DNA of 64,000 nucleotides, taken from Psychromonas ingrahamii 37. GTDB lineage: Bacteria; Pseudomonadota; Gammaproteobacteria; Enterobacterales; Psychromonadaceae. Made by a program: the position numbers and the translations under genes. Location: contig NC_008709.1 in the NCBI RefSeq assembly GCF_000015285.1, positions 1,550,001 to 1,614,000 of the forward strand. Direction: 5' to 3'. Below are positions 17,620 to 25,367 of this stretch, piece after piece; the stretch's first letter is position 1; every line of letters starts with the position of its first letter. A model generated the notes under the pieces. It saw nothing but the letters and a program-made list of their open reading frames with translations, did not search any database and had not been told where the DNA came from.

Positions 17620-18426
17620 ATGGCCGAAAATAAAAAAAAAGTGCGCAAATCAAGTAGCAAGGTTATAGCTAAGCCAAAGGTTATTTATGCTATCACTGCT
17701 GGGGGTCTGCAGGATTTAGGAAATTTAGTTGGTATCAATAAAAGCGATATATATACCATTGAAAAAGAATCCATAAGTTTTGTGGTCAGTGACCTAAGTC
17801 CATCTTCGCCGCGCCCCAGACCTGATCGACGTAATATTATGGCGCATAATGAAATTCTCAAACAGCTAATGAGTAAGACGAGCGTGCTGCCCGTTCGCTT
17901 CGGTACAGTCGCGACAGGTGAACGGGCTGTTAACCGTTTTTGCTCTCAATATAACGCCCAGTTACTTGAACAACTGGATCGCGTTCAAGATAGAGTAGAG
18001 ATGGGGATTAAAGTGACTTGGAATGTGCCTAATATTTATGATTATTTTGTCGATAATCATTCTGAATTACGCGAAGAACGAGATCGGGTTTATGACGGTA
18101 ACAAAAATCCTAGAAGAGACGATCGTATCAACCTTGGGCACATGTATGACGCTTTAGTAACAGAGGCTCGATTATCCCATCAAACTGATCTTGAAGAGAT
18201 TATTTTACCTGGTTGCGATGAGATTCATAGCATTCCACCGAAAGATGAGAAAGTGGTGGTTAATCTTGCATGCCTAGTTCAACGCGCTGATCTTGAAGTA
18301 TTTGAGGAACGTGTTGTTGAAGCAGGGAAGACGCTCGATAATACCTATGACATTGAACTAAATGGTCCTTGGGCGCCACATAATTTCGTCGAACTTGATC
18401 TAAAGACCATGACAGGCAGGCGGTGA
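17620..18426 (+). CDS. gvpF1: GvpL/GvpF-family gas vesicle protein (first copy)
   Basis: The 268-residue protein has a basic N-terminal extension of about 20 residues (KKKVRKSSSKV), then the family's VIYAITAGG strand, VLPVRFGTVATGERAV, a long helical middle and the C-terminal ELNGPWAPHNFVEL. GvpF proteins contact GvpA and help nucleate the shell. It is the copy that belongs to the structural operon; the other two are in the regulatory operon. GvpG follows after 6 nt. Confidence 0.9.
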   Translation: MAENKKKVRKSSSKVIAKPKVIYAITAGGLQDLGNLVGINKSDIYTIEKESISFVVSDLSPSSPRPRPDRRNIMAHNEILKQLMSKTSVLPVRFGTVATGERAVNRFCSQYNAQLLEQLDRVQDRVEMGIKVTWNVPNIYDYFVDNHSELREERDRVYDGNKNPRRDDRINLGHMYDALVTEARLSHQTDLEEIILPGCDEIHSIPPKDEKVVVNLACLVQRADLEVFEERVVEAGKTLDNTYDIELNGPWAPHNFVELDLKTMTGRR

Positions 18427-18432
18427 TAAACC

Positions 18433-18882
18433 ATGTTTATTCTGGATGACATTCTGCTAGCACCCTACTCGGGCATTAAATGGTTGTTCAAAGAGATCCA
18501 GCGTCAGGCTCAGGAAGAACTGGATGGTGAAGCAGATCGAATCACCACTGATTTAACCAATTTATATCGACAATTTGAGAGCAACGAAATAACTGAGCAA
18601 GAGTTTGAAGAGCGGGAAACTGTTTTGCTTGATAGGTTGGATGAATTGCAGGAAGAGAGTAATTTACTTGACGAAGAATACGATGAAGAATACGAAGACG
18701 ACGATGAAGAATACGAAGACGACGATGAAGAATATGAAGACGACGATGAAGAATACGAAGACGACGATGAAGAATACGAAGACGATGATAAAAACGATAA
18801 AGATAAAAATGATGATCATGACAATGATGATGATGATGAAAATAAAGATGAAAATGACAAATATAATGACGAAGAAAGATAG
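18433..18882 (+). CDS. gvpG: GvpG with a long acidic repeat tail
   Basis: The first 85 residues are a normal GvpG (FILDDILLAPYSGIKWLFKEI, helical, ending in DRLDELQEE). GvpG proteins are usually 80-90 residues, but here the protein has 149: residues about 80-149 are almost only Asp, Glu, Asn and Lys, with five EEYEDDD heptads and a DNDDDDENKDEN end. The tail is encoded by tandem 21-bp repeats, so it looks like a recent expansion. The ATG lies 6 nt past gvpF1, indicating coupling. Confidence 0.88.
   Translation: MFILDDILLAPYSGIKWLFKEIQRQAQEELDGEADRITTDLTNLYRQFESNEITEQEFEERETVLLDRLDELQEESNLLDEEYDEEYEDDDEEYEDDDEEYEDDDEEYEDDDEEYEDDDKNDKDKNDDHDNDDDDENKDENDKYNDEER
18685..18789 (+). repeat. Five 21-bp tandem repeats in gvpG
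   Basis: Units of GAAGAATACGAAGACGACGA plus T (with one T-for-C change in unit 3 and one in unit 5) run from 18685 to 18789 and encode EEYEDDD. Being in frame, they can vary in number without breaking the gene. Confidence 0.95.
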
Positions 18883-18956
18883 GAGTGATATCTTAAGCCT
18901 CAAGTTTAAAAAAACTCAAAAAAAATGCATCGAATAACATTTTTATCAAGGGAAAT

Positions 18957-19181
18957 ATGCCTATGGCGAACGTGAGTATTAATCCGGAACTGACTGCACA
19001 GGAATGCGAGAAAATATCCCTTTGTGATGCCCTTGATCGTATTATTAATAAAGGTGTAGTGATCCACGGTGAAATAACGATTTCGGTTGCCAATGTCGAT
19101 CTTATTTCCCTTGGTGTGCGACTAATACTGAGTAACGTTGAGACTAGAGAGCAATCTAATACTCCTAAAGAGGAGGTTTAA
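18957..19181 (+). CDS. gvpA2: GvpA/J/S-family minor shell protein (second)
   Basis: The 74-residue protein shows the GvpA fold pattern ALDRIINKGVVIHGEITISVANVDLISLGVRLILS but differs from gvpA1 in the outer segments, as GvpJ, GvpM and GvpS proteins do. Such proteins are thought to shape the conical tips and start assembly. AAGGG lies 5 nt before the ATG at 18957; an ATG at 18963 is possible. It is followed with one base between stop and the ATG of gvpK. Confidence 0.88.
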   Translation: MPMANVSINPELTAQECEKISLCDALDRIINKGVVIHGEITISVANVDLISLGVRLILSNVETREQSNTPKEEV

Positions 19182-19182
19182 G

Positions 19183-19515
19183 ATGCCTTTTGAACACTTT
19201 AAATCGAACAATCAAGCAGATGTGAATTCGGACACAAAGCCGGCGGCTAGTGTCGGTGGACTAAATCTGGAGTCTGATGATCTGAAGAACGGTTTGGGGA
19301 GATTAGTTTTAACGCTGGTCAAACTGCTGCATGAGTTGCTAGAGCGCCAAGCTCTAAGACGTATGGATGCAGGCTCATTGCAAGATGACGAAATAGAACG
19401 TTTGGGATTAGCCTTTATGAAGCAGGCTGAAGAGATTGATAGGCTACGAAAGGAATTTGGCCTTGAAGTTGAAGATCTTAATTTAGATTTGGGCCCATTG
19501 GGCCGTTTACTGTAA
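19183..19515 (+). CDS. gvpK: Gas vesicle protein GvpK
   Basis: The 110-residue protein starts at ATG 19183 with AGGAGG upstream; an ATG at 19138 in the same frame lies inside gvpA2. The segment LGRLVLTLVKLLHELLERQALRRMDAG is the GvpK hallmark (PF05121), and the second half is helical and acidic (EEIDRLRKEFGLEVEDLNL). GvpK is an essential minor assembly protein in several systems. It overlaps no gene; gvpA3 begins 13 nt later. Confidence 0.92.
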   Translation: MPFEHFKSNNQADVNSDTKPAASVGGLNLESDDLKNGLGRLVLTLVKLLHELLERQALRRMDAGSLQDDEIERLGLAFMKQAEEIDRLRKEFGLEVEDLNLDLGPLGRLL

Positions 19516-19528
19516 GGAATATATAGGT

Positions 19529-19834
19529 ATGGCAACAGGAAAACCGCAGTCGATGACTCATTCGGTGAAAAGTACCACCGTAGCGGATCTATTAGAACGT
19601 ATTCTGGACAAGGGAATAGTGGTAACTGGTGATATTAAAATCAAACTGGTTGATGTAGAACTCCTTACTGTGGAGTTGCGTCTAGTGATCTGCTCGGTGG
19701 ATAAAGCGGTAGAGATGGGAATGGACTGGTGGAACAACAATCCTGCTTTCGCTCCTCAAGCTCCTGCGCAAGAAGGTGAGTTATCCAGCATTGAAAAACG
19801 GTTAGAAAAAATAGAGAAAGCATTAGTTAAATGA
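19529..19834 (+). CDS. gvpA3: GvpA/J-family minor shell protein (third)
   Basis: The 101-residue protein carries the GvpA core [40 protein letters not shown] and a C-terminal extension rich in Pro and Gln, then a helix IEKRLEKIEKALVK. The extension is longer than in gvpA1 and gvpA2 and resembles GvpJ-type proteins. TAAGGAATATATAGGT precedes the ATG. Confidence 0.88.
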   Translation: MATGKPQSMTHSVKSTTVADLLERILDKGIVVTGDIKIKLVDVELLTVELRLVICSVDKAVEMGMDWWNNNPAFAPQAPAQEGELSSIEKRLEKIEKALVK

Positions 19835-19848
19835 TATGAGGAAAGCGA

Positions 19849-19908
19849 ATGTCGAAGAGTGTGAGATGGACTGTTTCACAAACTGGCATTGTTAAGTACG
19901 GGGGATAA
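19849..19908 (+). CDS. Possible 19-residue peptide after gvpA3
   Basis: ATGAGGAAAGCGA provides a ribosome site 6 nt before an ATG at 19849, followed by MSKSVRWTVSQTGIVKYGG and a stop. Position in the operon and the good site make translation plausible. It may be a genuine tiny peptide or the leftover start of a gene that has been lost; I know of no family. Confidence 0.3.
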   Translation: MSKSVRWTVSQTGIVKYGG

Positions 19909-20477
19909 TCACAAAAATTATAAATAACCCTTGTTATAACGAGTTTTAATTATTAAATAAAAAATCCAAAGAATACTAATTTGGTCATTTAAGTAATAAA
20001 GCATAAATTTTCAAATATCTTTTTATTACATTGATATAAAGATGTTTGATTTTATATGTTCGCCTACTTACTTATTTGGTGCCATCGTGGCTTACCCATA
20101 AAATTGACGTAACACCGATCATAGCGCAAGCTCATGAAAAAAGAGTCCTTCATTAAAGATTGTCATTATCTTGAAAAATATGCGATATTTATGCTTAATA
20201 CATCAACTGTGGCGTATTTTTGCTTGATAATCTAATGAATTTTTTATTATAACGTCGCCCTATATAATATTTTTACGAATTAATATTTTTCTCTGTAATG
20301 ATACCCACTTCTCAATTATGTTTGAATGAATAACTTTAATTCAAACATTTTACAAATCAATATAAGCGAATCTCCATTTTAACTATGCAGCTGATAACTC
20401 AATAAAATATATATGAGTTGGAACCTTTTAGAAAGAATCGTTGCTAGAAGCTTATGTGCAAATATTTAAGGAAAGTG
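19909..20477. other. Intergenic region inside the gas vesicle cluster
   Basis: AT-rich with no open gene. It holds the hairpin at 20318-20348. The sudden gap in a dense operon suggests that one or more genes were lost here. Confidence 0.5.
20318..20348. repeat. Inverted repeat, possible terminator
   Basis: ATGTTTGAAT and ATTCAAACAT are perfect 10-bp arms, followed by TTTAC. It could end the main gvp transcript or separate the last gene from it. Confidence 0.5.
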
Positions 20478-21020
20478 ATGACTACGCCAATACCGCGACT
20501 ATTAATATGCATCCCGATTATTCATACGCAATCAGATATGGGATCGTTAAAGCAAGCAGAGGAAGACCAGCCCGCCGTCACACAACTTTGGCAGGAGATT
20601 GAAGAGAAAATTCTAGGTTTTGAGCTTCCCTTTAACAAAGTGCGTTTGTATCAAGATGGCCTGCCCGTATCGGATTTGGCCACTCAAATCGTTAAGGAAA
20701 CAGCTGCTCAAGGTAGCCATAACCATAAACTCCTTATGCTCCTTATTGAAAAAGGCGCCACGCTGATGGGAACAGAGGATCCCTCTTTGCTTTTAGAAGA
20801 GTATCATTTTGATAAGCAATTGGTTAAGCAAGAAATAAGTAAGGAAGATGCCTCAACTATCAAACTGGCCCAATCCCTACTCGAGAGGCGGGATCGTTTT
20901 ATTGCTGAGCGTGTTAACGCTACACTGAGCTTTGGTGAGATTGGTATATTGTTTTTAGGTGCCCTCCATCAGCCAAATAAATGGTTAGAGAAGGATATTC
21001 GGATTATCCAGTGCGGCTAG
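20478..21020 (+). CDS. Unknown protein at the end of the gas vesicle cluster (GvpY-like position)
   Basis: The start at ATG 20478 has AAGGAAAGTG upstream; the frame also extends to 20454. The 180-residue protein begins with PRLLICIPIIHTQSDMGSL, contains KVRLYQDGLPV and NHKLLMLLIEKGATLMGTEDPSLLLEE, and ends with GEIGILFLGALHQPNKWLEKDIRI. It appears soluble, alpha/beta, with no known catalytic motif. The last gene of the Serratia structural operon is called gvpY; position suggests, but does not prove, that this is its counterpart. Its role is unknown. Confidence 0.7.
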   Translation: MTTPIPRLLICIPIIHTQSDMGSLKQAEEDQPAVTQLWQEIEEKILGFELPFNKVRLYQDGLPVSDLATQIVKETAAQGSHNHKLLMLLIEKGATLMGTEDPSLLLEEYHFDKQLVKQEISKEDASTIKLAQSLLERRDRFIAERVNATLSFGEIGILFLGALHQPNKWLEKDIRIIQCG

Positions 21021-21948
21021 ATAAATCGGTAGAAGATTAAAAGTTAATTTTCTTACTTTGGTAAGGTTAGTGAATCTAAAACTGGATCCATAGGTTTTGC
21101 ATCGTAAGGTATTGCCTAAGTTAAAGGCAAGTGGGTGAACTTATAAAATTAAACACTTTTACAATTTAATGCTTCTATATATCAATATGATATCTAGAAG
21201 CATTGTGGATTTATATGTTTAAAACCTATGCGTCATTACTTATCCGTGTTGACAGGAAAAACCATGGGCGACTTGTTTTTTAATCTTGTGAGCTGCAAAA
21301 TCATAGCAAACGTATCAATTAAGTGATCATCTTTACTATCCAAAATCACCCTGACTGTTTTGTGATTGTAAATTTTTTCTTTAAAGCCATTAATAATTAA
21401 TTTAACGCTTTCGGTTGTGAATATATAATACAAACTTAATTTCCTTTTCTTGGCACATTTTACTTGCATTAGGCTGTTATTGACCTCGATCCCGTCGCTC
21501 TATAGGCTTTCACCTCCCCCATCAGTGGAAACAACATAAGTCCACATACAATATTATTATTGATCACCTTTATTATTAAAAAATTTATGACCGATTGAAG
21601 TCGTGAGTATATAAATACAATAGAATGTTGGCGAAAAGAGTTATATCTGCATTTTGGTGGTCAAGTTGCCATTATTATTGAACTATCTAAGAAACCAATA
21701 GTCTAAATATTTCGATGTGCTATGCCCTGGCGTTTATTTTGGCGTTTATTTTGCTCCTTTGAGAGTGTGATCACTCTTCCTGAGGTAAGTTAACTTTCAT
21801 CGTCGGATCTTTATTATTTATTCTGATAGGTATGATTCTGAATAATAGGCTAGTATATCTTGATTTTTTACACGTGGAGTTTTAACTCTGCTTCATGTTA
21901 GACTCGATTTTAGATTTTATTTTCAATAACTAAAAAGGTGGTATCAGA
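21021..21948. other. Intergenic region between the gas vesicle and Ter clusters
   Basis: About 930 nt, AT-rich. It contains the degenerate coding remnant on the - strand (21236-21469) and the upstream region of terD. No intact gene is seen. Confidence 0.55.
21236..21469 (-). pseudogene. Short coding remnant related to 61518-61628
   Basis: The 77-codon frame includes a 37-residue stretch (21299-21409) that aligns without gaps to a frame at 61518-61628 with 18 identities: both share the pattern S(V/I)K..I..FK.KI..HK.VR..L.SK.D. I do not recognise the family. The other copy is embedded in a different frame context, so both look like fragments of a once larger gene or mobile element. Confidence 0.45.
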
Positions 21949-22524
21949 ATGGCTGTTTCTCTACAAAAAGGCGGAAATGTTTCACTAGATAAAGTTGCGC
22001 CAGGTATGACTAAATGTCTACTCGGTTTAGGTTGGGATTCAAGAAGTACTGATGGAACTGATTTTGACTTAGATGCATCTGGCTTTATGGTTAATGCAGA
22101 AGGTAAAGTACTTTCAGATAAAGGTTTTATTTTTTACGGTAACTTAGTTTCTGAGTGTAGTTCTGTTGAACATACTGGTGATAACTTAACCGGCGAAGGC
22201 GAGGGTGATGACGAAGCGATTAAAATTAATTTAAGCAAAGTCCCTGCTGATGTTGTGAGAATTGTTATTGGTGTAACGATTCACGAAGCTGAATCACGTA
22301 AACAAAATTTTGGTCAAGTTTCTAATGCTTTCATTCGAGTTGTTAATGAAGAGAACAACGAGGAAGTTGCCCGTTACGATTTAACGGAAGACTATTCTAC
22401 TGAAACGGCACTGCTTTTCGGTGAAATGTATCGCCACAATGGTGCATGGAAATTTAAAGCTGTGGGTCAAGGTTTTGCCGGCGGCTTAAAAGCAATGGCG
22501 CAACAATTTAATGTTAATGTTTAA
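21949..22524 (+). CDS. terD: TerD-family tellurium resistance / stress protein
   Basis: The 191-residue protein starts [13 protein letters not shown] and has the calcium-binding acidic motifs DFDLDASGF and [15 protein letters not shown], then [14 protein letters not shown] and [10 protein letters not shown], the standard TerD layout. TerD proteins are cytosolic Ca2+-binding beta-sandwich proteins in Ter stress-response complexes. AAAAAGGTGG precedes the ATG. It opens a cluster of Ter-associated genes running to 29609. Confidence 0.93.
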   Translation: MAVSLQKGGNVSLDKVAPGMTKCLLGLGWDSRSTDGTDFDLDASGFMVNAEGKVLSDKGFIFYGNLVSECSSVEHTGDNLTGEGEGDDEAIKINLSKVPADVVRIVIGVTIHEAESRKQNFGQVSNAFIRVVNEENNEEVARYDLTEDYSTETALLFGEMYRHNGAWKFKAVGQGFAGGLKAMAQQFNVNV

Positions 22525-22609
22525 CTTTAAATACAGTTAGTCGAACAATATTTATTCTGGGGGAGCATCTGTTTCCCCTTTTTTACATGTTTAGATTAAG
22601 GAAATAATA

Positions 22610-23215
22610 ATGGCAATTTCATTAGAAAAAGGGCAAAAAATTAGCCTTGAAAAAAGTAATGGTTCGAACTTAGACCAAATCTGTGTTGGTGTGAACTGGG
22701 GTGCGATTGAAAAGAAAGGGTTATTTGGCGGCAAAAAAAAAGTTGCTGTTGATTTAGATGCAAGTTGTATTGTTTTTGATGCTAAGAATGAAGTCATAGA
22801 CACTGTCTACTTTGGCAAATTGGAAACACAAGGTATTAAACACTCTGGTGATGACCGAACGGGTGATCTTGATGGCGATGATGGCTTGGATAATGAAATA
22901 ATCACGTTAAATTTAAATAAGTTAGACAGCAATGCGCATCAAATAGTCTTTGTTTTAAATTCCTACAGCGGTCACGATTTTAAAACCATTCCTTTTGCTT
23001 CTATCCGTCTGTATGAAGGTACTCCAACGCATGTAAACAGTGTTTATGCCACTTATGATGTGACTAATGACCCGCAATTTTCAGGCGCTCTTTCAATGGT
23101 ATTAGGTAAATTCTACCTACATAATAAAAATTGGAAATTCTCTGCTCTTGGTGAACCCACTAAAGACAGTAAATTACCCGGCATGATAGAGACGGTTAAA
23201 AAACATTATTTATAA
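22610..23215 (+). CDS. terZ: TerZ-like TerD-family protein
   Basis: The 201-residue protein is a TerD-family member of the TerZ type: CVGVNWGAIEKKG near the N-terminus instead of the LGLGW motif, DLDASCIVF and HSGDDRTGDLDGDDGLDNE for metal binding, and a C-terminal WKFSALGEPT. In Ter operons TerZ and TerD act together, probably sensing or buffering Ca2+ at membrane-linked complexes. TTAAGGAAATAATA precedes the ATG. It lies 85 nt after terD. Confidence 0.88.
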   Translation: MAISLEKGQKISLEKSNGSNLDQICVGVNWGAIEKKGLFGGKKKVAVDLDASCIVFDAKNEVIDTVYFGKLETQGIKHSGDDRTGDLDGDDGLDNEIITLNLNKLDSNAHQIVFVLNSYSGHDFKTIPFASIRLYEGTPTHVNSVYATYDVTNDPQFSGALSMVLGKFYLHNKNWKFSALGEPTKDSKLPGMIETVKKHYL

Positions 23216-23295
23216 TTTTCTTTGAATATTAGTCGGCCTTAATATTAACAATAGAACCTGACACTCTTTGTTGTGATCAGTTAGCTATCCACTTT

Positions 23296-23345
23296 TATCT
23301 TTATATTAAATGACATTAAATATCTTTACATTAAATGACACTAAA
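23296..23345. repeat. Two 25-bp tandem repeats before the second terD
   Basis: Units 23296-23320 and 23321-23345 (TATCTTTA(T/C)ATTAAATGACA and so on) differ at two positions. They lie in the terZ-terD2 gap, just upstream of the ribosome site, and look like a simple local duplication. Confidence 0.85.
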
Positions 23346-23362
23346 CTATTATAGGACATAAA

Positions 23363-23941
23363 ATGGCAGTTTCTTTGCAAAAAGGCGGTAACGTCTCTTT
23401 AGAAAAAATAGCGCCCTCCATGCAGAATTGCTTGCTTGGTTTGGGATGGGATGCAAATTCAATGAATGGTCATGATTTTGATCTAGACGCATCTGCATTT
23501 ATGCTTAATTCAGAAAATAAAATTCTTTCTGATTCTCATTTTATTTTCTATGGTCAATTGTTATCTCCATGCCAATCTATTGAACACACGGGTGATAATT
23601 TAACCGGTGAGGGTGACGGAGATGATGAATCCATTAAAGTGGACTTAGGCGCAGTGCCTGCCGAGGTTGCTAAAATTGTTGTCGGTGTCACTATTCATGA
23701 AGCAGAGAAACGCCATCAAAATTTCGGGCAGGTTTCAAATGCATTTATGCGTTTAATAGATGAAAGCAATCATCAAGAAGTGGTGCGTTATGATTTATCT
23801 GAGGATTATTCCACAGAAACTGCATTAATTTTTGGTGAATTATACCGCCATAAAGGAGAGTGGAAATTTAAAGCAATTGGTCAAGGTTACTCAGGTGGAC
23901 TGCATGCGATGGCAGTCAACTATGGGATTAATATTACCTAA
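23363..23941 (+). CDS. TerD-family protein, second TerD/TerE copy
   Basis: The 192-residue protein is about two-thirds identical by eye to the product at 21949-22524 and keeps the LGLGW, DFDLDAS and [15 protein letters not shown] motifs, so it is a TerD or TerE paralogue from local duplication. TAGGACATAAA precedes the ATG. Its stop codon lies inside the left arm of a hairpin (23934-23961). Confidence 0.9.
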   Translation: MAVSLQKGGNVSLEKIAPSMQNCLLGLGWDANSMNGHDFDLDASAFMLNSENKILSDSHFIFYGQLLSPCQSIEHTGDNLTGEGDGDDESIKVDLGAVPAEVAKIVVGVTIHEAEKRHQNFGQVSNAFMRLIDESNHQEVVRYDLSEDYSTETALIFGELYRHKGEWKFKAIGQGYSGGLHAMAVNYGINIT

Positions 23942-23961
23942 CATTTTTTGATGTTAGGTAA
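23934..23961 (+). terminator. Hairpin overlapping the terD2 stop codon
   Basis: TTACCTAACAT and ATGTTAGGTAA form an 11-bp stem around TTTTTG. There is no following T run, so attenuation or mRNA protection between terD2 and the exchanger gene is as likely as full termination. Confidence 0.5.
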
Positions 23962-23990
23962 AACGTACTGAATATAATTAGAGATATTAA

Positions 23991-25082
23991 ATGAACACAA
24001 TAGAAAACGTATGGCCCTTTTTATTAATTATTTTTTCATGTTATTTATTAAAATATGCATGTGATACTTTTGAGCAAGCTGCCTCTTATTTAGGGAGAAA
24101 CTTTCCACCAGGTGTGAAGGGTGCAACTGTCAATGCAGTCGGATCAAGTATGCCTGAAATGTGCGTAGTGATTGCATGTTTATTCTGGTTTAACGATCCA
24201 TCATTAGTGATGGTTGCATTAGGAGTGACAGCGGGATCTGCAATATTTAATGGCTGTGTTATACCGGCGCTTTCTATTATTATGGCAAAAGATGAGGACG
24301 GCTCAGCCGTTAAATCGATTAAATTAACTAAACGCGTGTTAATAAGAGACGTATTTTGGGTGTTAACAGCAGAAATTGCATTGATTATCTTTCTCGGTTT
24401 TAATCATTTTACACTCTGGATGGCGGTCGTATTAAATGTTATCTATGTATTTTATGCAGTGCACTTATATATTGATTCAAAACGTAATCGTGAAGGTGAT
24501 GACGAAGATGTGTATGAGTATGAAGAGATTGATGATCGCGGCGTGTTTTTAAATTTAATTACCTTTAACTTCAATACCTTATTTTTCTCAAATAGACCCT
24601 TTACATTAGTCTCGTCGCTGGTTGTTTTAAGTTTAGCGATTGCTGTTATTTCTGGCTCTTCGAGTATATTAGTTGAAGGCGTACTAGGCAGTGCATCCGT
24701 GCTCGGCGTACCTGAATTTTTTGCAGGATTAATCTTTGGGTCTGCGGCATCTTCCGTTCCAGATTTAATGTTATCAGTCAAGGATGCTAGAAAAGGAGAA
24801 TATGAAGATGCGGTTGCTAATCCGCTAGCATCAAATACTTTTGATACGACTATCGCTTTTGCATTACCTTTGCTGGCTTGGTTTTTAATTAACGGTGTTG
24901 ATTCATTACCTTTGCTTCAAGATGATAGTTTAACCTTGTTACGTTGGTCTATTGTCGGTATTACAGGCGGCGTCGCAGCAAGCTTAATTTTTAACTATAA
25001 GAAAGTAACTCGAAATGTTGCATACTTCCTGTTAGCCATGTTCTTTGTGTGGGCTGGTGTTATGTATGCATTGATTGGCTAA
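23991..25082 (+). CDS. CaCA-family sodium/calcium exchanger-like membrane protein
   Basis: The 363-residue protein has about ten hydrophobic segments in two halves. The first half has GSSMPEMCVV and the second GSAASSVPDLMLSVKDA with ANPLASNTFDTT, the alpha-repeat motifs of the Ca2+/cation antiporter superfamily. An acidic loop (NREGDDEDVYEYEEIDD) separates the halves and may bind Ca2+. It lies in the Ter cluster, where a membrane partner such as TerC would be expected and none is present, so it may supply cation flux to the Ca2+-binding TerD proteins. Ion specificity is inferred. Confidence 0.85.
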   Translation: MNTIENVWPFLLIIFSCYLLKYACDTFEQAASYLGRNFPPGVKGATVNAVGSSMPEMCVVIACLFWFNDPSLVMVALGVTAGSAIFNGCVIPALSIIMAKDEDGSAVKSIKLTKRVLIRDVFWVLTAEIALIIFLGFNHFTLWMAVVLNVIYVFYAVHLYIDSKRNREGDDEDVYEYEEIDDRGVFLNLITFNFNTLFFSNRPFTLVSSLVVLSLAIAVISGSSSILVEGVLGSASVLGVPEFFAGLIFGSAASSVPDLMLSVKDARKGEYEDAVANPLASNTFDTTIAFALPLLAWFLINGVDSLPLLQDDSLTLLRWSIVGITGGVAASLIFNYKKVTRNVAYFLLAMFFVWAGVMYALIG

Positions 25083-25367
25083 ATTAATCTAATTAATGAC
25101 GCTCAATATTGGAGCTCCAACATTCAGCTGTTTGTGGTTATGCTTAACTACTTGCAAGCATGATTGATGGAGCTTTATTCTTATTAACAATGACTCAATA
25201 TAGAGATACTGATTCGCCTAGCGTATGCGCATTATTTTAATGAGAATAGTCACTCATATTGATCCATTACAGAATATCAATCCAGTTTAAATTTTAGAGT
25301 AATACTCTTTAAGCAGATAAATGAGTGCGGCTGGCTTATGTGAAAAATCAAATTAAGTAAATACACT

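Noticed and set aside
18664-18903. Hydrophobic Phe/Val/Ile-rich frame on the - strand
   Set aside because: It is the antisense reading of the acidic 21-bp repeats of gvpG.
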